Assembly: GCA_031258265.1 (NCBI GenBank)
Contig: JAIRNB010000286.1
Span: 1-6,906 of the forward strand
Direction of reading: 5' to 3'
DNA: 6,906 bases
From: Treponema sp.
GTDB lineage: Bacteria > Spirochaetota > Spirochaetia > Treponematales > Breznakiellaceae
Part shown: one piece after another, positions 1 through 5,110 of the stretch
Position numbering within the stretch: position 1 is the stretch's first letter
Layout of the letters: each line of letters opens with the position of its first letter
Made by a program: the position numbers and the translations under genes
Notes under the pieces: model-generated
Told to the model about the DNA's origin: nothing
The model's input: only the letters and a program-made list of their open reading frames with translations
Database searches by the model: none

Positions 1-389
1 TCATAAACATCGTTGATCATGACAAACATATTGGAGAAAAAGAGTCCCCAGGTGAGGCCCATTAAGACGCGGCCGGCCAAAAATACCTCTATACGGGGGG
101 ATATGGCGCAGACCAGGGCAGCGGCAATGTAGGCCGTTACGCTGATCATATACAGGGGCTTGCGTCCATACCGACCGCCCAGCTTGCCGGCCACGGGAAT
201 AACCAGGGTACGCGCGAGGCTTTCCAGGGTAAAAATAAAGCCGATGTATTTCATCCCGTCGAGTTCCGCGACAGCGGCGGCGGCGTATACCCCCGACGAG
301 GCAATTATAAACATTGTAGAAAACGCCGCCAAAAACATGGCGATAATAAAAGCCGGATTCTTTTTGGGTTTTACCGGTTCTTGATTCAT
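1..389 (-). CDS. MFS transporter, N-terminal part (runs off left edge)
   Basis: Inner-membrane major facilitator superfamily transporter; only the first 129 codons are in the window. I translated this frame by hand because it has no stop before the edge. The protein starts MNQEPVKPKKNPAF with a charged cytoplasmic end. A first membrane segment covers about residues 13-35 and a second about 48-67. Then comes the MFS signature loop GKLGGRYGRKP (about 68-78), the motif A form G-x-L-x-x-R-x-G-R-K between helices 2 and 3. Helices 3 and 4 lie at about 79-96 and 101-125, with R107 and G111 in a motif-B-like position. In-frame ATGs also exist at 407 and 452. I prefer 389 because a candidate promoter at 414-442 would start transcription near 407, and a G-rich stretch lies just before 389. 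The family is clear. The substrate (drug, sugar or other) cannot be told from this half. It is separated from the upstream operon by two hairpins, so it is probably its own unit. Confidence 0.85.
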   Translation of the reverse strand, partial: MNQEPVKPKKNPAFIIAMFLAAFSTMFIIASSGVYAAAAVAELDGMKYIGFIFTLESLARTLVIPVAGKLGGRYGRKPLYMISVTAYIAAALVCAISPRIEVFLAGRVLMGLTWGLFFSNMFVMINDVY

Positions 390-413
390 GAGCCCGCCAT
401 TCCCCATGCCCGC

Positions 414-442
414 ATGATACACCCACGGCCCAGCGGAAGCAA
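414..442 (-). promoter_or_regulatory. Candidate sigma-70 promoter for the MFS gene
   Basis: Read on the minus strand, TTGCTT (442-437) is followed by a 17-nt spacer and TATCAT (419-414), which matches the -10 consensus at five of six bases. The -35 match is weak (three of six). The predicted transcription start is near 407, giving a leader of about 18 nt before the ATG at 389. It lies downstream of the terminator of the preceding operon, where a promoter would be expected. This is a prediction from base matches only. Confidence 0.35.
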
Positions 443-537
443 CGCGCCGCATTGCCCTAAAACTCTCCCGCCGAAAGGCTGGTTCCGGTGAATTTATTCT
501 CCATGCGGATTCCGGTACTGTGGCGGTAATACATCAA

Positions 538-579
538 AACAAAAGGCACGGATGTCCAGCAGAATCCGTGCCTTTTGTT
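538..579 (-). terminator. Intrinsic terminator of the lipoprotein/barrel operon
   Basis: A perfect 16-bp inverted repeat (arms 538-553 and 564-579, core AAAAGGCACGGAT / ATCCGTGCCTTTT) closes a 10-nt loop. On the minus strand the GC core is followed by CCTTTTGTTTTGATG, a U-rich tail suitable for intrinsic termination. On the plus strand it is followed by a T-rich stretch as well (TTGTTTTTATG), so it could work in both directions. It lies 47 nt beyond the stop codon of the barrel gene and before the MFS gene, so it most likely ends the lipoprotein/barrel transcript. Confidence 0.85.
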
Positions 580-594
580 GTTTTTATGCGCCTG

Positions 595-623
595 TTGTTC
601 AAAAACTTTCAGTTTTTGGACAA
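595..623. repeat. AT-rich hairpin, copy A of a repeated gene-end hairpin
   Basis: The sequence TTGTTCAAAAACT, loop TTC, AGTTTTTGGACAA forms a 13-bp stem with one G-U pair. It begins 2 nt beyond the stop codon of the barrel gene. A clearly related hairpin sits at 4959-4988 after lysS, with the same GTTGTTCAA(A/G)AACT opening and the same AGTTTTTG closing half. Two copies at gene 3' ends in 7 kb suggest a dispersed element, perhaps a terminator or mRNA 3'-end stabiliser. It lacks a GC core and has no U-tract of its own on the minus strand, so it probably assists the stronger hairpin at 538-579. Confidence 0.6.
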
Positions 624-625
624 TT

Positions 626-1831
626 CTACTTAATAAAGGGCTTGCTCCAGGGCCAGTTCCTTTTCTTGGTCTCCAGCCGCAGGGCCATGCTTATATCCAG
701 GGCCATGGTGCTGTTAATACCAGGTTCGCTTCCCAGTTCTTTGCCATATAAGGCTACGTTGAATTTAAAGACCTTGGGTTCCAGGCCAAGCCCAATCGCG
801 GGAAGCATGTCACGAAACCCTACACGAAGTTTAAGGAAGTTGAAAAAACCAAATTCCGCGCCCAGCCCCAGATCGAGAATCGGATTGCGGTGGAGCCGGT
901 CATTCCAGGTGAAAATATTATTCATGCTGCGCCAGTCCGCCATGGCGGCGATATATGCGGACTGCAGCGCCCTGGGGGCCGCTTCCCAAAAATTAGCCAG
1001 CCTAAAGGTATAAGCCGCCCCCAGGTTAAGGGACAGGGGCACACGGTAAATCTCATTATCCACAGATGTACCGGTAATATTACCCATCCTGCCGCCAAAG
1101 GTATACAGATCCCCCAGGGTAAGGCCCAGCGCCAGATCCCGTTTGAACCGGTAGAGAACCCCCAGGTCGCTGCCCATACCGGCAAGTATGGGTACGTTAA
1201 TTGAAATGTCCCCGTTGCCGCCCACAAAGTCCAGGGCCGAGAGTTCTTTATCGATTATGGCCCGGACAAAGGGCTTCAACACAAAACCGGCGGCAAGTTC
1301 GTGGTCCTGGAGCCTTACAACATTAAAAGACATGCCAAAGGGCAGCATCATATCCACATAGCCGGTAACATCCACATCCGTACCGATGACCCGGACATCG
1401 GCAAACACCCTGGAAAAAAGGCCAAAGCCCAGCCCGTTGGCGGTGTAACCGGCGCTCAGGGGCCCCCGCATGTCCAAGCCGATGGACAATTTTCCGCCGT
1501 CTATGATGTTCGCCAGGGAGGTAAAGGGATTTGAACCGCTTCCGGACTTCCCTTTGAGGGCGTCTGTTAGACCGGAACCGGACCTGGCAAGCTTATCCAG
1601 GGGTCCCATAAGGGCGGGGGACAGTTCAAGGATGCTCGCCTGGTTGGCCCACTGCAGGGCGGCGGGGTTCACAAAAAGGGCGTAAATATCGCTGGTATAG
1701 GCCGCATGGGGACCCCCCATCCCGTTACCGGCGGTGGAAGGAAAACCCAGGGGGGCCATCCGTTTTTGCTCCGCGAAAAGGACGGCGGAAAAGCATAAGA
1801 AAATCAGACACAGCGTAGTAACTTTCTTCAC
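626..1831 (-). CDS. Outer-membrane beta-barrel protein, FadL/PorV-like (putative)
   Basis: A 401-residue exported protein of probable outer-membrane barrel type. The start is GTG at 1831, supported by AAGGAG seven nt upstream. A signal peptide is plain: MKK, a hydrophobic stretch to residue 19, then cleavage after A20 (VLFA|EQK). The mature N-terminus has small residues and then DIYALFVNPAAL (about 48-59). The D-x-x-A-x-x-x-N-P-A pattern is typical of FadL/TraF/PorV-like barrels, which include spirochaete FadL-like proteins. The rest is rich in alternating Gly, aromatic and hydrophobic residues (for example LGFGLFSRVFADVRV and FNFLKLRVGF), as in transmembrane strands. A basic tail, KKRNWPWSKPFIK, follows the last strand-like segment, so the chain does not end in the usual aromatic residue. 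It is the second gene of a two-gene operon with a lipoprotein. Substrate and exact family are not known; a long-chain lipid or hydrophobic-compound channel is the family-based guess. It ends in TAG. Confidence 0.75.
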   Translation of the reverse strand: MKKVTTLCLIFLCFSAVLFAEQKRMAPLGFPSTAGNGMGGPHAAYTSDIYALFVNPAALQWANQASILELSPALMGPLDKLARSGSGLTDALKGKSGSGSNPFTSLANIIDGGKLSIGLDMRGPLSAGYTANGLGFGLFSRVFADVRVIGTDVDVTGYVDMMLPFGMSFNVVRLQDHELAAGFVLKPFVRAIIDKELSALDFVGGNGDISINVPILAGMGSDLGVLYRFKRDLALGLTLGDLYTFGGRMGNITGTSVDNEIYRVPLSLNLGAAYTFRLANFWEAAPRALQSAYIAAMADWRSMNNIFTWNDRLHRNPILDLGLGAEFGFFNFLKLRVGFRDMLPAIGLGLEPKVFKFNVALYGKELGSEPGINSTMALDISMALRLETKKRNWPWSKPFIK

Positions 1832-1845
1832 GTTTCCGCTCCTTA
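1832..1845 (-). promoter_or_regulatory. Ribosome binding site of the barrel gene, overlapping the lipoprotein stop
   Basis: On the minus strand TAAGGAG contains both the lipoprotein stop codon (TAA, 1845-1843) and the Shine-Dalgarno core AAGGAG of the barrel gene, followed by 7 nt and the GTG start at 1831. This fixes the start codon and makes translational coupling likely, since ribosomes ending on the first gene sit on the binding site of the second. Confidence 0.8.
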
Positions 1846-2538
1846 CTTCAAGAAATCGTCGAGCATTCCGCCCAGGCTGCTGCTGGGACGTTTACCAAGC
1901 TCGTTAACCGCGGCGGCAATAACCCGCTCGGAAGGGTCCAAACCGGAACCGTCTATCTTTTTTTGACTCCCCGTATCTGTCCAGGTTTTGATATAGTCCT
2001 CAAAACTATTATGGTTTTCCTCCGCCTCGGCCAGCACCAGGGTAAGGGCAAGGAGAGTCAGATCGGAATCGGAAACATTTTTAACAAAATCCCCCTCGAA
2101 CAAAGGCGGGTTAGCAGATACCTTCAGGCTTTCCGTAACGGCGGCCGAAATACCCGTCAAATTGTTCCCCTTTGTTTTATCCTGGATTCCTGTGAGCAGT
2201 TCATTGAAAACATCCGATTCTTTGGTGTCAAGCTTATCCAGACTGTCCAAGACCGTCGTACCCAGGCCGCCGGCCTGACCGGCGGCTTTAACCGCCGCGG
2301 CCTGCAGGGCGGGATCGGGATTAGGGTTATTTTTTAATTGTTCGGCAATTTTGTCCAAAATCCCCTTGGAAGTCTTCGTATCCCCCTTGGCCTCCCTAAG
2401 GAGATCATTCACGTTGCCCGATGTTACCTTAATAGTACCGGGGTCCCGGGCGGCGTTCTTCCCCCAGGAATTGGTAAAAAAATCCGCACAGGAAGACAAT
2501 AACACAGCCGCCGTCAAAGCGAATATCCATTTTTTCAT
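1843..2538 (-). CDS. Secreted lipoprotein of unknown function
   Basis: A 231-residue lipoprotein. The start is the ATG at 2538, because AAGGGGG lies five nt upstream; upstream in-frame ATG (2553) and GTG (2562) codons lack this support. The N-terminus MKKWIFALTAAVLLSSC is a short lipoprotein signal. Cys17 follows L-S-S, a relaxed lipobox like those of spirochaetes, so the mature protein should be lipid-anchored at C17. After a polar linker (about 20-45) the body looks mainly helical. It has heptad-like Leu/Ala stretches (about 46-67 and 73-108), a central Asp/Leu-rich segment SDSDLTLLALTLVLAEAEE, and a C-terminal helix ending MLDDFLK. I recognise no enzyme motif and no named family. It is the first gene of an operon with an outer-membrane barrel, so a role as barrel partner or periplasmic accessory is reasonable but inferred. 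Confidence 0.75.
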   Translation of the reverse strand: MKKWIFALTAAVLLSSCADFFTNSWGKNAARDPGTIKVTSGNVNDLLREAKGDTKTSKGILDKIAEQLKNNPNPDPALQAAAVKAAGQAGGLGTTVLDSLDKLDTKESDVFNELLTGIQDKTKGNNLTGISAAVTESLKVSANPPLFEGDFVKNVSDSDLTLLALTLVLAEAEENHNSFEDYIKTWTDTGSQKKIDGSGLDPSERVIAAAVNELGKRPSSSLGGMLDDFLK

Positions 2539-2593
2539 CTTAACCCCCTTCATGCAGGCCACAACCCAAACCGGTTATTTAAGGAAGCCGCGG

Positions 2594-2621
2594 CATATAT
2601 GCCCTTTCCATAATGTGTCTA
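2594..2621 (-). promoter_or_regulatory. Candidate sigma-70 promoter of the lipoprotein/barrel operon
   Basis: On the minus strand TAGACA (2621-2616) matches the -35 consensus at five of six bases. After a 16-nt spacer comes TATATG (2599-2594), four of six for the -10, inside a perfect 12-bp palindrome GGCATATATGCC (2592-2603). The expected start is near 2587, giving a leader of about 50 nt before the lipoprotein ATG. The -35 lies in the centre of an inverted repeat (2609-2628), which suggests repression or activation at this site. Confidence 0.45.
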
Positions 2622-2628
2622 CATTATG
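2609..2628. promoter_or_regulatory. Operator-like inverted repeat over the -35 region
   Basis: CATAATGT, spacer GTCT, ACATTATG is a perfect 8-bp inverted repeat with a 4-nt centre. The geometry fits a homodimeric helix-turn-helix regulator, and the repeat covers the candidate -35 of the lipoprotein/barrel operon. No regulator gene is present in the window. It is too AT-rich and too far from a gene end to look like a terminator. Confidence 0.45.
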
Positions 2629-2658
2629 AACAGACTCTATTTAACAGCAGGTTTCTTA

Positions 2659-2698
2659 AATGAGAATACCGCAAAAATCACTACAATTCAATGAGAAT
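2659..2698. repeat. Pair of 9-bp direct repeats upstream of the operon promoter
   Basis: AATGAGAAT occurs at 2659-2667 and again at 2690-2698, 31 bp apart (about three helix turns), both followed by a C-rich base pair or two. They lie 38 and 69 bp upstream of the candidate -35 of the lipoprotein operon, a position suited to activator sites. Nine-base repeats can arise by chance in AT-rich DNA, so this is weak. Confidence 0.25.
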
Positions 2699-2830
2699 CC
2701 TCAAATTTTGAGTCTTTCCCGGCCCCATCCGGCCAATTCCCCTTCACCGGCAGGATTTAACATGGAACTACTCCGAAATTTCGATTTCCAGATTCTTTTT
2801 TTATATATGGGTGCATTTTCGGCTCAAAGC

Positions 2831-2847
2831 GCCGGTAATTTACCGGC
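2831..2847. repeat. 17-nt perfect palindrome
   Basis: GCCGGTAA, central T, TTACCGGC: 8-bp arms around one base. Arms this close cannot form a hairpin without losing central pairs, so a protein binding site (operator) is a better reading than an RNA stem. It could belong to the lysS leader or to a distant control of the minus-strand operon. Confidence 0.4.
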
Positions 2848-2855
2848 ATTGAACT

Positions 2856-2948
2856 AATGCGGCCGGCTGTGATAAACGTGCCCAAAAATGGCATGGATGC
2901 CATTTTTGGGCCGCGCGCGCCCTGGCTTAGCTAAAGCTTGGCCGCATT
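2856..2948. repeat. Nested palindrome: 15-bp arms inside flanking 9-bp inverted repeats
   Basis: The core at 2880-2911 is GCCCAAAAATGGCAT, GG, ATGCCATTTTTGGGC, a perfect inverted repeat with 15-bp arms and only 2 nt between. It is enclosed by AATGCGGCC (2856-2864) and GGCCGCATT (2940-2948), another perfect inverted pair. As RNA this would fold into a basal stem carrying a long hairpin. The AATGC of the left arm can alternatively pair with GCATT at 2846-2850. There is no U-tract on the plus strand after the core, so a simple terminator is unlikely. Possible readings are a small mobile or repeat element, a regulatory leader, or an ncRNA. Confidence 0.5.
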
Positions 2949-3001
2949 TGCCAATATCTGGGGAATCACTGGCGCTATGCGGTTCCACATTATCTAATTC
3001 A

Positions 3002-3146
3002 CAGCCTTCGGCTGCTCTTACTGCGCAAGGGATTGGAGGGGCCCGAAGGGGCCACCGCAGTCCCGCCTGCGGCGGGACGAGGAGGCCGGAGCGGGTAAGG
3101 GACCCGCGGAGCCCCGCAAAGCCCGGTTTTTTGCGGCAGCAAAAAA
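3002..3146. repeat. GC-rich cluster of five hairpins
   Basis: Five inverted repeats lie in 145 nt: CAGCC/GGCTG (3002-3014), GGCCC/GGGCC (3040-3053), GTCCCGCC/GGCGGGAC with loop TGC (3060-3078), GCGGGT/ACCCGC (3091-3107), and TTTTTTGC/GCAAAAAA with loop GGCA (3127-3146). The segment is far more GC-rich than its flanks. It resembles a dispersed intergenic repeat (REP- or MITE-like) or a structured RNA more than a protein gene. A plus-strand frame of 90 codons crosses it, but its Arg/Pro/Gly-rich product has no family character. I could not match it to RNase P RNA, tmRNA, SRP RNA or tRNA. Confidence 0.5.
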
Positions 3147-3236
3147 TGCGCCCAAACTAAGAATAACTGATAAATTGTCATAGCCGGTTGCATGTTTTGG
3201 GGCTTTTGGCTAAGGTCAAAAACCGATTTAATGTGG

Positions 3237-3244
3237 TAGGAAGG
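3237..3244 (+). promoter_or_regulatory. Ribosome binding site deciding the lysS start
   Basis: TAGGAAGG ends 9 nt before the ATG at 3254. A second, closer TTAGGA (3246-3251) leaves too little space. The earlier in-frame ATG at 3191-3193 sits in sequence without a comparable site, and its extra residues do not belong to the enzyme family. Confidence 0.55.
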
Positions 3245-3253
3245 CTTAGGATC

Positions 3254-4942
3254 ATGGGGAAGGACAGAGACGGAGCGGGCGATTCCGCCGGAACAAGCCG
3301 GACAGCGGCCCACTGGGCCGATGAGACCGCGGCAAAGATCATCCGGGAAAAGGGCGATAAAGATAGCTATACCTGCGCTTCGGGAATTACCCCCTCGGGG
3401 ACTGTGCATATCGGGAACTTCCGGGAGATCATCTCCACGGAACTGGTGGTCCGGGCCCTGCGGGACAGGGGCAAAAAGGTTCGGTTCATCTACTCCTGGG
3501 ATGACTACGACGTGTTCCGTAAAGTGCCGGTCAATATGCCCGGCCAGGGGGATCTGGAAAAGTACCTGCGTTTTCCCATTACCATGGTTCCCGATCCCTG
3601 GGGCCGGGATTCCAGTTACGCCCGGCATCATGAGCTTGACGTGGAAACCATGCTGCCCCTGGTGGGGGTTTATCCGGAGTTTCTTTACCAGGCGGAACGG
3701 TACAGGTCTTCCCTATATGCGGCGGGAATCCGCCGGGCCCTGGAACACCGGGAACTTCTGAAGGGTATTTTGGACAAATTCCGGGACGGGGAACATAAAA
3801 TCCAGGGGGAATGGTGGCCTGTCAGCGTGTTCTGCGGGGCCTGCAGCCGGGACGAAACGGAACCGGAGGATTGGGACGGCGAATGGGCGTTAAGTTACCA
3901 CTGCCTGGCCTGCGGCCACCGGGAAACGGTGGACCTGCGAAAGGCTAAAGAGGTAAAGCTGGGCTGGCGGGTGGACTGGCCCATGCGCTGGGAACATGAG
4001 AAGGTAGATTTTGAACCCGCCGGGAAGGACCACCACAGCCAGGGGGGCAGTTTTGACACTGCCCGGCATGTCTGCAAGGAGGTCTACGGCTGGGACGCCC
4101 CGGTTACGTTCCGGTATGATTTTATCGGTATTAAGGGGAACCCCGGCAAGATGTCCAGTTCCAAGGGCAAGCTGGTGGACCTGCCGGACCTGCTAAGGGT
4201 CTATACCCCGGAACTGGTCCGCTACCTTTTCGCCGGTACCCGGCCCAACACGGAATTCACAATTTCCTTTGACCTGGACGTGATAAAAATCTACGAAGAC
4301 TACGACAAGACCGAGCGTATCGCCTGGGGGGACGAAAAAGCCAGGGACGAGGAAAGCTTTAAGCGGGAAAAGCGAATCTACGAATTTTCCCAGGTCCTTA
4401 CCGGCTCCGGGGGAAAGCCGGTGATGCCTCCGGTAAAACCTTTTCAGATACCCTTCCGCCACCTCTGTAACCTGATCCAGATTGCCGACGGGGACATCGA
4501 AAAGGCTATCGCGTCTTTGGGGCGGGATGGACAGGGAGTCCCTTCCATTGAACAGATTCCCGGCGTCCGCGCCCGGGCCCTCTGCGCCAAATATTGGATT
4601 GACGAGTGCGCCCCGGAGGAATTTCGTTTCCGGCTCCGGTCTCCCGGCGGGGCCGCGGACCCGGAGGAGACGGGGCAAAACCCGGCCCCCCTGGACGAGG
4701 CGGAACGGGCGGCAATCCGCGATCTGCGGGATAAGGTCATCGCCGTAATCGAAACCTATGCCGGTGACAAAGACTGCGCGGAGGCGATTTACCGGGTGGC
4801 TTCGGATCACGGCATGGAGGGGAAGACCCTTTTTCAGGCCGCCTACCGGGCCCTGATCGGCAAAAACCAGGGTCCCCGGCTTGCCAGTTTCCTGCGTTCC
4901 ATCGGCAAAGAGCGGCTCCTGGGAATCCTGGCGGAGTATTAA
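3254..4942 (+). CDS. lysS: Lysyl-tRNA synthetase, class I
   Basis: Charges tRNA(Lys) with lysine in the cytoplasm. This is the class I (Rossmann-fold) enzyme typical of archaea, spirochaetes and some alphaproteobacteria, not the common bacterial class II form. With the start at 3254 the protein has 562 residues, slightly longer than the usual 520-530. HIGN (52-55, in TPSGTVHIGNF) and KMSSS (299-303) are the two class I ATP-binding signatures. Between them are family blocks such as FIYSWDDYDVFRKVP, WRVDWPMRW and DFEPAGKDHHSQGGSFDT. Two CxxC pairs (194/197 and 217/220) form a zinc knuckle. The C-terminal part (about 330-562) is the helical tRNA-binding cage, containing FRHLCNLIQI and a Pro/Gly-rich acidic insert near 475-495 that probably explains part of the extra length. 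The first 15 or so residues before TAAHWADETAAKI are a polar extension absent from the homologues I know. It stands alone, divergent from the lipoprotein operon. Confidence 0.96.
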   Translation: MGKDRDGAGDSAGTSRTAAHWADETAAKIIREKGDKDSYTCASGITPSGTVHIGNFREIISTELVVRALRDRGKKVRFIYSWDDYDVFRKVPVNMPGQGDLEKYLRFPITMVPDPWGRDSSYARHHELDVETMLPLVGVYPEFLYQAERYRSSLYAAGIRRALEHRELLKGILDKFRDGEHKIQGEWWPVSVFCGACSRDETEPEDWDGEWALSYHCLACGHRETVDLRKAKEVKLGWRVDWPMRWEHEKVDFEPAGKDHHSQGGSFDTARHVCKEVYGWDAPVTFRYDFIGIKGNPGKMSSSKGKLVDLPDLLRVYTPELVRYLFAGTRPNTEFTISFDLDVIKIYEDYDKTERIAWGDEKARDEESFKREKRIYEFSQVLTGSGGKPVMPPVKPFQIPFRHLCNLIQIADGDIEKAIASLGRDGQGVPSIEQIPGVRARALCAKYWIDECAPEEFRFRLRSPGGAADPEETGQNPAPLDEAERAAIRDLRDKVIAVIETYAGDKDCAEAIYRVASDHGMEGKTLFQAAYRALIGKNQGPRLASFLRSIGKERLLGILAEY

Positions 4943-4958
4943 GAATTTTTAAGCGGTT

Positions 4959-4988
4959 GTTGTTCAAGAACTGAAGTTTTTGAGCAAC
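4959..4988 (+). terminator. Gene-end hairpin after lysS, copy B of the repeated hairpin
   Basis: GTTGTTCAAGAA, loop CTGAAG, TTTTTGAGCAAC gives a 12-bp stem with two G-U pairs, 16 nt after the lysS stop. It is followed by CCCTATTATTTTAAG, which is only partly U-rich. It is a near relative of the hairpin at 595-623, which is also at a gene end. It may terminate lysS or protect its mRNA end. Confidence 0.55.
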
Positions 4989-5003
4989 CCTATTATTTTA
5001 AGG

Positions 5004-5042
5004 CAGCCGGCTTTATACGCGCTTTATAGCGCATGCCGGCTG
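5004..5042 (-). terminator. Candidate terminator hairpin of the GH2 gene
   Basis: CAGCCGGC (5004-5011) pairs with GCCGGCTG (5035-5042), enclosing a smaller hairpin GCGC-TTTATA-GCGC (5019-5032). The unit CTTTATA is repeated directly at 5011-5017 and 5022-5028. On the minus strand it lies 68 nt past the GH2 stop and is followed by CCTTAAAATAATAGGG, a weak A/T tail. With the hairpin at 4959-4988 it separates the two convergent genes. Confidence 0.5.
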
Positions 5043-5110
5043 ACACCCACGGCTGTGCAGGGGGAGACAGGGAAACAAATTGCGGCCCCGGCGGGCAGGG
5101 CCGGTTCCCT

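Larger units (their letters stand above)
2539..3253. other. 715-nt intergenic region, divergent promoters and dense inverted repeats
   Basis: No open frame here has a signal, motif, good ribosome binding site or family resemblance that would make it a gene. The left third (to about 2700) is AT-rich and holds the promoter and operator of the minus-strand operon. The middle holds a 17-nt palindrome (2831-2847) and a nested palindrome structure (2856-2948). The right part (2997-3150) is very GC-rich with five hairpins. lysS must be transcribed from somewhere in this region, but I found no promoter with good matches at both boxes. TTTATATATGG near 2800-2810 is the most -10-like plus-strand stretch, with a poor -35. 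Confidence 0.6.

Noticed and set aside
1..426. Closed minus-strand frame of 141 codons at the left edge
   Set aside because: Its product is Arg/Gly/His-rich without family character. The neighbouring minus-strand frame encodes a clear MFS transporter with motif A over the same bases and simply runs off the window.
2659..2698. CRISPR array
   Set aside because: Only two short direct repeats are present, with no third unit, no regular spacers and no cas gene.
3040..3078. T-box-like string (GGGGCCACCGCAG) upstream of lysS
   Set aside because: It only loosely recalls the T-box core. The UGGN bulge needed for tRNA pairing and the specifier stem are not visible, and the bases are accounted for by simple hairpins.
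2888..3160. Plus-strand frame of 90 codons across the hairpin cluster
   Set aside because: The product is Arg/Pro/Gly-rich, has no ribosome binding site or domain, and its composition follows from the GC-rich inverted repeats.
2629..3253. tRNA, tmRNA, SRP RNA, RNase P RNA or lysine riboswitch in the long intergenic region
   Set aside because: I looked for T-loop GTTCGAATC-type strings and the conserved cores of these RNAs and found none.
2999..3631. Minus-strand frame of 210 codons overlapping the start of lysS
   Set aside because: Most of it is antisense to well-conserved LysRS sequence and the rest crosses the hairpin cluster, so it is a shadow.
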